Shown here: piece by piece, positions 17,551 through 26,005 of the stretch
Numbering within the stretch: position 1 is the stretch's first letter
Layout of the letters: every line of letters begins with the position of its first letter
Assembly (NCBI GenBank): GCA_030849075.1
Contig: JASAOO010003257.1
Span: 1 to 32,858 of the forward strand
DNA: 32,858 bases
Source: Zelonia costaricensis
Lineage: Eukaryota; Euglenozoa; Kinetoplastea; Trypanosomatida; Trypanosomatidae
Reading direction: 5' to 3'
Notes under the pieces: generated by a model
The model's database searches: none
What the model saw: the letters and a program-made list of their open reading frames with translations, nothing else
Told to the model about the DNA's origin: nothing
Made by a program: the position numbers and the translations under genes

Positions 17551-19444
17551 GACGGGCTAGCCGGCGGCCGGTTTGTGGGTTGCGGCGCGGTGAAAAGAAG
17601 TGTGTGTGTGGGTAGAGGAGGGAGGGGCTAGGTGGAGGGGGGGGGGAGTGGGGAGGGGAAAGTAGTGAAGAAGCGAAGCGAGANATCGAACAAAGACACG
17701 GAGCAGCGCGAGACAGACGCGGAGGGGGGGGGAGTGGGGAGGGGAAAGTAGTGAAGAAGCGAAGCGAGAGGTGGAGGCAAACACAACCGCACAAACACAA
17801 AAAAACGGATGACACAAGCACGTAGAGCAGGGGAATAGTCGGTGACAAGGGGAAGCGAGGACGGGGGAGAGAGGGGGGGGGGTTGCGGCTGCGGCTGTTT
17901 GCACACGGAAGAGGTCAAGGGAAAAACAACAACAACAACAAGAAGACAGTGCGGCGAGCGAGAGAGAGGAAACGGGAGACAGAGCGAAGATCACGACGTT
18001 GATGCGGCGGAGCAGACACGGAGAAAAAAAAAGGAGAAGAACACGGCGCTTTGCAAAATGGAGTGGAAGGGGGCAGGAGAGTGAGAGGGGGGGGGGAGCG
18101 GAGAGCTGGGAAGGCGAACCACAGGGCGAGGAAAGTCACGGAGGACGAAAAATAGCGAACGTCAAAAGTACACACGTAGCAGTTTGATGGAGGGCGGGCC
18201 GTATCCCGTCGTCCCTTTCGTCAATCTCGTTGTGGCGCTCGCACTCGAATACGACGCTTCTTGTCCTTGAATCACGCTTGGGCAGCGCACCAAGAACGAG
18301 GGGGCGATGCAGTGTAGATGATATATGTGCCACACGGCCGGAGAAGGCGATCAGGTGCGGCGTTTGTGTGTGTATGCGTGTGCAGAAGGGGAAGGAAGAG
18401 AGAAGAATTCGCTGAGGAGACGACCACACACCACCACTACAGCACGCGAGTAAAGACGTAGCGTGGCACGGGAACGAAATGAACCCACACACTCACACGC
18501 CGTCAACGCAGTCCCACAGAGCGACACGGCGCACAGTGGACACACAAAGCGGTGGGTTCGCCTAAGCAAATACGGCGCACAAAAGAAACAGGAAGAGGAA
18601 AAGACGGGAGCTTACTTGTGGTGGCCGGTGACGCGTTTGTTTTGTCGCCGTTGGTTTTTTGTTTTTGGTCCTTGTGCGTGTGCACAACTTCACCTTAGAC
18701 AACTATGCAGGAAGGGTGGGGGAGAGGTGAGTGAGCGGGATACTTGCGGGGTGGGGGGAGTGGGGGTGGGGGGAGGAGGTTGATATGGCTTCCAGTAAGT
18801 TGGAAAGTCGGGACCGAGTCCGTGGGTGTGTCAACTGCGGGGGGACGGGTGAGCGTCACGCAAGCAGTGCTCTTCCGATGGTACTCTGGTCTACGTCACA
18901 CTCAACCCAAAAAAGACGAAACAAACAAGCGAAAGCGTGCGCGTGTCGACTAAAGAGTTCTGCGCGTGGATGGAGCGAAGGAGAGGGTGTGTGTGTGTGG
19001 GGGGGTCGTGCGGTCGTGTGCGTGTGAATCGCAGCAGGTCACGGCACCGCCACGAGAAAAAAAACAACAGCGCAGTGGTTAGGGAAGGGGAGCGGGTAGG
19101 TGCGCATGCAACGGAAATGAAGAGCACGTTAAGTGGGGACGAGAGCATAGCGGCTCATCAGGCACACAGTTGACGTGCCGTGGGGACACGCCAAGAACAC
19201 GAGGGGCAGGAAGCGGGCGGTTCTGGATCACATATCTCAGTCCATCTGCCTCCAACCCCGTCTCATGGGTTCCCCCCTTTTCTACACCACACACGGTGGG
19301 GCAGGCACGATGCACGGTGTGGCACCGCACGCGTGCGAAGGACTCGCTTCGTCACTCTTTCCATGGAAGAACTTCTGCGCCGCTGCTCGTAAGGCCCGGG
19401 AGCCAGAAAAGAAAAGACAAACCGCGTCGGCACCCCTCGCACGC
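17551..19444. other. Longest intergenic region, purine-rich on the plus strand, between PSF2 and the arrestin-like gene
   Basis: About 1.9 kb. From 17590 to about 18160 the plus strand is dominated by A/G, so the minus strand carries a very long pyrimidine region feeding the arrestin-like gene's splice acceptor. It contains a direct duplication and the window's only ambiguous base (17684). The rest, about 18170-19444, is the 3' UTR of PSF2 with GT/GGGT-rich patches (18730-18780 and 18985-19025). No credible gene was seen on either strand. Confidence 0.6.
17634..17769. repeat. Direct duplication of about 50 bases flanking an N
   Basis: Copy 1 (17634-17683) and copy 2 (17721-17769) both read GGA, then 10 or 9 G, then an identical 37-base purine string ending GCGAAGCGAGA. 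They are separated by a 37-base spacer whose first base is the N at 17684. The only visible difference is one G in the homopolymer. Confidence 0.9.
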
Positions 19445-20500
19445 TCACGTCTGCCGTAGCGTTCGACGCTTTTTCACCGCCGGCTGTGCCAGCGGCGTCG
19501 TGTCGATGGACGCGTTGTCCGGCTGGGTGCCGCCGCCGCCGCTGCTCGTTGGCATGGCCATCGCCGTGGTGGCGGACGTTGCGGCCGTGAGGGCCGAGCC
19601 CTGCGAGTGCGTGACGCCGTCACGCAGGAAGCTGTCGGCGCCAATGTCGGAGCCGAGGTCGGTGGCGCCGCCGGGGGTGCCTGTAGAAGCCAGCGTCGTC
19701 GTGGTGCGCGCCGTGCTCGGCCCACTTGTCAGCGTCGTGGCTGTCGTGGCCCTGCCGACCGTCGAGGACGCGCGTCCCGGAGTGGCGACCGAGACCTGCG
19801 GCAGGCGAATCGGCTGCTGCCTCCGGCGCTCCATTGAGGCCGCCTGCTGCAGCACGATGCCGAAGCTGCTGCGCAGAAAGTGAAGCTCGTGGCAGACAAT
19901 GTTGGTGAGCAGCACGCCAGGGATGAACATCGGCGACCCCTCAGCCTCGAAGACGGTCATGAGGTTTTTCAGCTTTTGCTGCCGCATCGCGTGGATCTCG
20001 TTGACGAGCCGAATCACCTCGACCACGTGGGGGATCGTGTCGCCGTCCTCGCCGCCGCCGCCACCAGCGCCGCCGCCGCCGCCGCCGCCATCGCCGCCGC
20101 CGCCGCCACGCTCCGTCAGCTTCTTGGCCATCTCGTAGAAGTAGAAGGGCAGGCTCTCAAAGCCCTGGTCGTTGACGCGCTCCCGCTCCACCACGTTGCG
20201 CAGGTACTCGATTCGCAGGTACTCTGGCGGCTGGATGGCACACGTGTCGGTCTTGCGCAGGTACAGGGCAAGCCACAGCGGGACGTCGATGGGGTAGTTT
20301 GGCGCGAAGGGGCCGTACGAGCCGCCGAGGCAGTCCACCCGGTCCATTGCAAAGCGCGGCACGATCGTCGCCGGCACCTCCATTGCCATGAAGGCGGACA
20401 TATGATAGTTGTTGAACGCTCTGTCGTCCGCCAAGGAGCCGACGGCGAGGCTCACGGATCCGCCCTCGCCGGCGCCATTTCTGGTCGACGACGCTGACAT
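19445..20500 (-). CDS. PSF2: GINS complex subunit PSF2
   Basis: 351 residues from the ATG at 20500; M34, M38 and M40 are later options. The family core is clear: MEVPATIVPRF (40-50), then YGPFAPNYPIDVPLWLALYLRK (two adjoining parts, 62-83), a YLRIEYLRNVVERER helix, FESLPFYFYEMAKKL (114-128) and the second helical part 157-219. GINS (SLD5-PSF1-PSF2-PSF3) joins CDC45 and MCM2-7 in the replicative helicase. Two oddities make it much longer than the usual ~185-230 residues: an almost pure glycine insertion at 132-151 between the core helices, and a Ser/Thr/Ala-rich tail from about 222 ending in the basic VKKRRTLRQT, a possible nuclear signal. The identification rests on motif order and is strong. 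Confidence 0.9.
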   Translation of the reverse strand: MSASSTRNGAGEGGSVSLAVGSLADDRAFNNYHMSAFMAMEVPATIVPRFAMDRVDCLGGSYGPFAPNYPIDVPLWLALYLRKTDTCAIQPPEYLRIEYLRNVVERERVNDQGFESLPFYFYEMAKKLTERGGGGGDGGGGGGGAGGGGGEDGDTIPHVVEVIRLVNEIHAMRQQKLKNLMTVFEAEGSPMFIPGVLLTNIVCHELHFLRSSFGIVLQQAASMERRRQQPIRLPQVSVATPGRASSTVGRATTATTLTSGPSTARTTTTLASTGTPGGATDLGSDIGADSFLRDGVTHSQGSALTAATSATTAMAMPTSSGGGGTQPDNASIDTTPLAQPAVKKRRTLRQT

Positions 20501-21307
20501 GAGCGAGACGTGCACTGGACGAGTCTGCGTCGTGCGGACGTGCAGTCTTCCACGAATTCTATGGTGAATGCAGACCCCGCGGGTGCACACAGGGTAAGGG
20601 GGTGGGGGGGGGGGTGGGTGGGGCGGGAGGACGGCAGGAAATGTCAACTGCGACAGCGCGCTCTTGTTCCCTGGAAACGTGTTCTTCTATGGTGCTGTGG
20701 CGAGTCGCCGGCGCAGTTCAACGTCAGCGGAAGGAGGGTGAGCACGAAGAGGAAGGCGGACGCGAGAGCGTCTCAGAGAGAGAGAGAGAAAGTTAGAGGG
20801 AGGGAGAGAAGGGGGCAGCACACATCAAATGGTCCGGCTTGCGGTGCCGCATCGCATCGACATGCAACGCAGGGCAGCACGAGCGGCACACAGAACAACC
20901 TAAAGAAAGCCAGCTGCTTCCTCCATTCCCCTTGCGTCTTCTGGGAAGGAGCACGCTTCACCTCCCAGTCAGAACTCGGCATCCACACTGGCACAATCTT
21001 GAAGCAGCTCGCTTCTCGCTTCTCGTTTCCTTCCTTCGTTGTTGTTGTCATCAGTGCAAGCGCCCGATGTCTCTTTTGGACAGTCATTATTGCGCAGAGG
21101 AACATGAGAGAGAGAGAGGGGCAGAGCTTGCGCAGCCCGACGTCGTCCAAGTGGCCACCTCATCCACACGCCGCCGCTCAAATCAGATGCGACAAAAGAA
21201 ATGTTGACCGTTCGGTGTGTGTGTGTGTGTGTGTGTTTACGTGTGTGTTTACATGTGCGCCTCAGACGTCGCTGCCGTCGATACTCACGCATGTTTGCCC
21301 CCCCCCA
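20501..21307. other. Intergenic region between NAGT and PSF2
   Basis: It holds the PSF2 leader, with a minus-strand C-rich tract (about 20640-20595) followed by a first AG at 20560-20559 that would give a 58-base 5' UTR, and the NAGT 3' UTR with a (GT)11 microsatellite at 21215-21236. An AG-repeat patch lies near 20775-20815. No further gene was seen. Confidence 0.55.
21215..21236. repeat. (GT)11 microsatellite
   Basis: Eleven perfect GT units, followed by two more short GT-rich blocks to 21257, in the NAGT 3' flank. Confidence 0.95.
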
Positions 21308-22711
21308 CTATCGCACCTCGTCATAGAGGAAGGAGCTCAGGATGTAGCGGATGCCGAAGCCCAGCACACAGGCCATCACCTGACACCGGATGATTGTCCA
21401 CGTCAGCGTTGACTCGTGCATGTCGCCCCTAAAGTACAGCACCACGTTGAGGATGGTGTAGTTGTGACTGTTCGAAAGCAGGTTGGTCTGCGGGTTCCAG
21501 GTCGGCACGCGGTGGCGCGGGCAATGCACGATGTTGAAGAGCTGCGGCAGCGAGATGATAAAATTGAACACCTGCGGCGCAAAGAAGAGCAGCAGCGTCT
21601 TGCTGTACACGCCGGTGATGCCAGACACCGCCAGCACGGTGCCGGCGAGGTAGGTGTAGCTGTCGCCGACGAAGACGCGGGCGGGATAGCGGTTGTAGCG
21701 CCAGAGCGCCAGGCTCACACCGATGAACGGGCCGAGAAGGAGGAGGGCTCGCAGCTGGTGATCGCTCGACATGTCCCGCATCGTTGCCGCCGCAGCCTCG
21801 CCCCCGCTCAGGCCGGCGGCCGCCTGCCCCTCCAGCCGCATTTGGCAGAGGTTGTACACCACTGACGCGATCGCGATGACGATGCTCTGCCCCACCTCCA
21901 CCCCATTCACACCAGCGAGAATGTTGATGCTGTTCGTGCAGAAGATGCACAGCATCGAGAGGTAGACGAGGTAGATGGGGCCGAGGTAGACGAGCACCGC
22001 GCCGCTTCCCGTCACGTCCACGTAGGAGCGGCACTGAACCAGGTACGACAGCCACGTCGACGGCGCGGTCGGGTGGAAGGTCGTCACGGCCTCACCGTGC
22101 GCGGCCGCAGCGGCGATGCTCGCCAGCCACACCCGTGTCGCGTGGACGGTGGGCAGCCCGAAGCGGCCAGAAAGGCGCGGCATGAGGACGGAGAGGCTGC
22201 CGTCGTACGTCATGATGAGCGGCAGCGAGCCGAGCGTGGTGAGGACTATTTTGTGACGCCACCGTACATCGAGCACGTCGTCCACGAAGCCGAGCAGCAG
22301 CATCACGGTGATGGTCATGAGCGGCCCGGGCAGGGACGCGATCATCGATCCGGCGCCAGTGTCGGCTGCGCCGAGCAGGCCGAGACACACGGTGAGGACC
22401 ATGACCACGGACAGGTACACAGCCCCAGCGAGGATGCCGAGGGACTCGGGGATGGCCTGCTTCCGGAACGTCTTCTCACCCGTCACGCCCGCGCGCCGCT
22501 TTGCCGCAAACTGCTGCCGCTGCTCAGCGGTGGTCTTGTTGATGTCGATGCCGAAAATGTTGCGCTCAAAAAGAGTCTGCGCGACACTCGGCATGTAGTG
22601 CACCGTCCCGGCGTAGGCGACGACGCTGCCGAGCACGATGAGCCCGAGCACCGGCGCGTGCGCCGTGACGGCCACGGCTGTATTCTGCGCGCACTCGACC
22701 AAGCCCAGCAT
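21308..22711 (-). CDS. ALG7: UDP-GlcNAc:dolichyl-phosphate GlcNAc-1-phosphate transferase (ALG7/DPAGT1, NAGT)
   Basis: 467 residues from the ATG at 22711 (MLGLVECAQN), close to the published Leishmania NAGT length as I recall it. It makes Dol-PP-GlcNAc, the first step of N-glycan precursor assembly, in the ER membrane, and is the target of tunicamycin. Family motifs are in order: GIDINKT (54-60) and IPES (87-90), the metal-binding region GFVDDVLDVRW (141-151), NSINILAGVNG (260-270), RVFVGDSYTYLAG (345-357) and the cytosolic HCPRHRVP (396-403). About ten hydrophobic segments run through the chain, for example 20-38, 94-114, 131-143, 240-258, 358-386 and 439-460. About 17 extra basic residues separate DINKT from IPES compared with the human enzyme. 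Trans-splice signals precede it at 22998-22976. Confidence 0.95.
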   Translation of the reverse strand: MLGLVECAQNTAVAVTAHAPVLGLIVLGSVVAYAGTVHYMPSVAQTLFERNIFGIDINKTTAEQRQQFAAKRRAGVTGEKTFRKQAIPESLGILAGAVYLSVVMVLTVCLGLLGAADTGAGSMIASLPGPLMTITVMLLLGFVDDVLDVRWRHKIVLTTLGSLPLIMTYDGSLSVLMPRLSGRFGLPTVHATRVWLASIAAAAAHGEAVTTFHPTAPSTWLSYLVQCRSYVDVTGSGAVLVYLGPIYLVYLSMLCIFCTNSINILAGVNGVEVGQSIVIAIASVVYNLCQMRLEGQAAAGLSGGEAAAATMRDMSSDHQLRALLLLGPFIGVSLALWRYNRYPARVFVGDSYTYLAGTVLAVSGITGVYSKTLLLFFAPQVFNFIISLPQLFNIVHCPRHRVPTWNPQTNLLSNSHNYTILNVVLYFRGDMHESTLTWTIIRCQVMACVLGFGIRYILSSFLYDEVR

Positions 22712-24059
22712 CGTGTTGTTGCTTCTCCCGCACAAGGACGTGAAAGAGGGAGGTCGGTGGACCTCGTTAGTACGCAGAGGCGAAGTGCACAAGTGGCGGA
22801 GGCAGAGAACACAGCAGGGGGCTCATGCGTCGTGTGTGTGTGGGTGTGCGTGTGTGTGCCATTCCACAAGACTGCTTCACCTCCCTCAGTTTTTGTGTGT
22901 GTGCCGCTCCTCTTTCGGCTAGCCACGCGAGCGGACACCGCGGTGCGGATGGTGCCAAAAGGACGCCCGGGGACGCTGCAAAAAAAAAAAAAAAAAAAGA
23001 CAACGACAACGACGCCGCGAGGTGCTCGTGTCCGTATGATCTTGACGAGCTGGAAACGCGCACCGAGAGAGAGAAAGCGAGATGACGCTGCAGGAGGGTA
23101 GGGAGAGGGGAATCAAATTTGAAGCTTAGTGAGGGATACAGAAGGGAGGCAATTCGACAAAGGAGCAGCTGACGCGAGTGTGACACTCAGAGCTGATCTG
23201 CACGGAGGCTCTGTACCGATAGTTGCGTGCGGTGCTGGGCAGAAGAAGCGAGCCGGAGAAGAAAGCAAACAAGAGAAGCGCGCCGTGCGAAAGATGTAGA
23301 AACCGGAGCTGAGCACTCCCCGGGAGAGACTACTTCGAGCGATGAGGTCGAAGTGGAGGTTTGGGGGTCAAGGAGTGGGGTGATGGAGGGGCAGAGAGGG
23401 AGACAGAGGCGGAGGATGGGGCGACGCCGACGCGCAGGGCGCGCACATGCACACAGGCAGAGGAAGAAGGCAAAAAAGGCGAACACACAGGAGGTCTCTG
23501 CCCCGCCCCCTCCTTGCCTAGTCCCTTACCGCCGGAGACCAAACAGCGGCACCTTGCATTCGTTGTTCATTCCCACTCGACTCGCTCTCTTTCTCTTCTC
23601 TTTGTTGAGATCTTCTCGTCGATGGCGGCGTGCAGCGGCCTCAAGCACATCTGCGAAACAGAGACACAATAGTGGGAAATGAAGGCAATAATAGAAGGCA
23701 CGTGGGGTAAGGACGTGCGTGTCTTTACGAAACGGTAGAGGATCACGTAGAGAGCACGGCGGACAGAGGGCGTCCAGACTGTGCGTGTGTCTGTGAGGTG
23801 GGTGCTTGCGCGTCCTGAAAGTAGTCGGAAGAGAAGTGAGGGAAGCGGGATGGAGGAGGCAAGGGAGGTCGCGGCTACATCTCCGCACGCAGGACGCGCG
23901 AGAAACACGAGCTGCGCTGCACAGGGGAGCTGACAGCCTTCTCCGGTGGCGTCGACTCCTTCTTCTCTCCTCTCCCCCTCCTTTCTGTCGTCCTCTCATG
24001 CCCTTGGAACTCGCTCCTGTGTCGCTTGCGATGCCGTCCGCACACACGCGAGGCGGCCT
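22712..24059. other. Intergenic region between the oxidoreductase and NAGT
   Basis: About 1.35 kb: the 3' UTR of the oxidoreductase on the minus strand and a long NAGT leader (about 264 bases if the acceptor at 22976 is used), which includes GT-rich sequence at 22829-22858. Open frames near 23230-23680 and 23526-24047 are Arg/Ser/Pro-rich and unlike any protein I know. No RNA gene was recognised. Confidence 0.55.
22976..22998 (-). promoter_or_regulatory. Polypyrimidine tract and spliced-leader acceptor for NAGT
   Basis: Nineteen consecutive T on the minus strand (22998-22980) run directly into GCAG (22979-22976), the same layout as upstream of the WD40 gene. If used, the NAGT 5' UTR is about 264 bases; nearer AG dinucleotides exist, so the exact site is uncertain. 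Confidence 0.6.
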
Positions 24060-25082
24060 CTACTGAATCTCGACGACGATCTTGCCGTAGCTCGAGCCCG
24101 AGTAGAGGTGGTCCACGCCGTCGGCCACCTCCTCAAGACCGTGGAAAACCTTCTTGTCCACGTACAGCTTCAGGTGCCCGGCCTCCAGGTACTGCAGCAG
24201 GCTCGTCGTGTAGTGCGACAGCACGTGGTGGAACTGCGGGAGGAAGAAGCCGTTGAGGGAGGCAGACTTGACGAGCAGCAGCGTCGGCAGCGGGGAGCCG
24301 CTCGGGTGCGAGAAGGGCACCGCCTCGCCGCTCTTGTAGCTGGAGACGGAGCCGATGATGATGAGGCGGCCGTGCACGGCGAGGTGGCGCACGGCGTCGT
24401 TGAAGGTCTGCCCACCGACACACTCGTAGACCACGTCGATGCCCTTGGGGCTGATCTCGTGCAGCCGGTTGTCGAGGCTCTCCGTCTTGTAGTTGATGAC
24501 GTGGTCGCAGCCGATGCTCTTGAGGAAGTCCGCCTTCTCAGCGGAGGAGCACGTGCCGATCACCGTGCACTCGTAGACGTGCTTCAGCAGCTGCACCGCG
24601 ATCTGCCCCGTGCCGCCCGCCGCCGCCGTCACGAGCGCCACTTCGCCCTTCTTCACGCGGCCCAGCTCGCCGAGCGCCACGGCGGCCGTCAGCGCGCTCA
24701 CGGGCAGCGCCACGTACTCCGGCTTCAGATCCGGCACGAGCACGCACGTCGCCGCCGGGGTGTCCAGGAACTCGGCGAAGCAGCCGTACTGCAACATGAC
24801 GACGCTGTCACCCTCTTTCAGGTTCGTGACACCGGCACCGACCTTGACCACCGTGCCGGCCGCCTCGAAGCCGCAGTCGAACGGCGGCCGCGCATTTTTT
24901 AAGTAGGACCCGCTGGTGAAGTTGAGGTCGCTGGCGTTGATGCCGGCGTACTTGACGCGCACGCGCGCCATGTTCTCCGGCACCTCGTCGGGCAGCTGTG
25001 CCTCGACAATGGAGGTGGATTCGCGGAAGTCCTTGGACAGGGAGATGACCTGCAGCTTCTTGAAGTGACTGGGGGTCGACAT
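24060..25082 (-). CDS. NADP-dependent MDR-family oxidoreductase, prostaglandin reductase 3 (PTGR3/ZADH2)-like
   Basis: 340 residues from the ATG at 25082. The frame runs open to 25346, but that part is the pyrimidine-rich leader translated as Phe/Leu/Ser. It is a medium-chain dehydrogenase/reductase of the quinone-oxidoreductase type: catalytic GroES-like half (FKKLQVISLSKDFRES, YAGINASDLNFTSG, FDCGFEAAGTVV) and Rossmann half with the cofactor loop AAAGGTGQ (153-160), VIGTCSSAEKADFLKS, INYKTE (196-201), YECVGG (219-224) and GRLIIIGSVSSY. The end GSSYGKIVVEI is typical. The zinc-ligand set of true alcohol dehydrogenases is not visible, despite the zinc-binding names often given to this family. 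Wording is unusually close to animal PTGR3, which reduces the enone double bond of 15-keto-prostaglandins; the natural substrate here is unknown. Confidence 0.9.
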   Translation of the reverse strand: MSTPSHFKKLQVISLSKDFRESTSIVEAQLPDEVPENMARVRVKYAGINASDLNFTSGSYLKNARPPFDCGFEAAGTVVKVGAGVTNLKEGDSVVMLQYGCFAEFLDTPAATCVLVPDLKPEYVALPVSALTAAVALGELGRVKKGEVALVTAAAGGTGQIAVQLLKHVYECTVIGTCSSAEKADFLKSIGCDHVINYKTESLDNRLHEISPKGIDVVYECVGGQTFNDAVRHLAVHGRLIIIGSVSSYKSGEAVPFSHPSGSPLPTLLLVKSASLNGFFLPQFHHVLSHYTTSLLQYLEAGHLKLYVDKKVFHGLEEVADGVDHLYSGSSYGKIVVEIQ

Positions 25083-26005
25083 CGTTGACCGGGCTCGGGA
25101 GCGACAGGAGGAGAACGAAAGGGGGGAAAAGGGACGGGAGGGGCGTGAGCAGTCTACCGGTGAGGTGAGACAAAGCGCAGCGGGCCAGGCGTCGTGAAAG
25201 AAGTCGAGGTGAAACACAAACACAAAAGCGAACACAGAACGCAGGAAAAAAAAAAGGAGCGTACGTGAGGAATCAAAGTGAAGGGTTGCGCTCGAAACGT
25301 TCAGAGACCTGGAAAGTGTGAGAAAGAGCGGTTCGAAGTGATACACTTTTTTTTGGGGGGGTGAGGGGGGGGGGGGGAGAGTTCTTGCGTGTTAGACTAT
25401 CCTGGTTGGAGTGCGGGTGTTTATGAGAGGGGCGGAGAAGTAAAATCAAAGTGTGTATGTGTGTGTGTGTAGGAGGACTGCGATGATGTGCGCGATTCCT
25501 GTGTTTTGTTTCGTTCCATTCCCACGCAGCCACGCAAGACGGCAACAGAAGTGTGCGAGCGAGTGTTGGCGTGTGGCGAGGTTGCCGTGGAGTGAAAACA
25601 AGAGAAGCAAGAGAGAAGAAAGGGACCCGATCGTGTGCGAGGCAGAGCAGGAGTGGGGGGGGGGAAGCAGCAAGGAGGTGAAGGAAAGATCTGCACAGAG
25701 GGTGCCAGCACTGGAGGTTTACGTCGGATAGATGCTGCTCTCGCGGAGCAGCTGGTTTACGTCGTGCCCTCGGGGCACTTGTGCGCCGAGGGCACCTACA
25801 CGGACGAGGCACCAGCACCACCCGCCAAAAAAAAGAAGAGGCAGCCCTTCTTCCCCTTGACAGCTCTTCTGCTCCCTGCAAGCTGTGCAGCATCGCGGTT
25901 CTCGAATGACCTGTGGCGTCTCCAAGCGCCTTTCTCTCATGCGCTTCATCGTGTTTGTTTGGACACTGCGCGTCCAAAAGGACAAAAAGCAACGGCGATG
26001 CGCCT
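25083..26005. other. Intergenic region upstream of the oxidoreductase
   Basis: On the minus strand a pyrimidine-rich stretch (about 25145-25096) ends at an AG (25095-25094), 11 bases before the oxidoreductase ATG; a T10 tract lies further upstream at about 25253-25244. Two G runs lie near 25355-25377 and a GT patch at 25451-25471. The remainder is the 3' UTR of the gene ending at 26006 and contains the hairpin at 25764-25795. A 285-codon minus frame across 25273-26130 is low-complexity and overlaps a better gene, so it is not called. Confidence 0.55.
25764..25795. repeat. Perfect 10-bp inverted repeat (stem-loop)
   Basis: GTGCCCTCGG at 25764-25773 pairs perfectly with CCGAGGGCAC at 25786-25795. 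Inside, after one G-G mismatch, GCAC (25775-25778) can pair with GTGC (25781-25784) round a TT loop. It lies about 210 bases after the stop at 26006, so it would be in that gene's 3' UTR or in the spacer before the oxidoreductase acceptor. Confidence 0.85.

Noticed and set aside
19100..19444. Possible degenerate retroposon (SIDER-like) in the PSF2 3' flank
   Set aside because: I could not find a clear 5' signature, A-rich tail or target-site duplication by eye; a profile search would be needed.
23526..24047. 173-codon minus frame between the oxidoreductase and NAGT
   Set aside because: Arg/His/Pro-rich translation typical of spacer sequence; no start context or domain.
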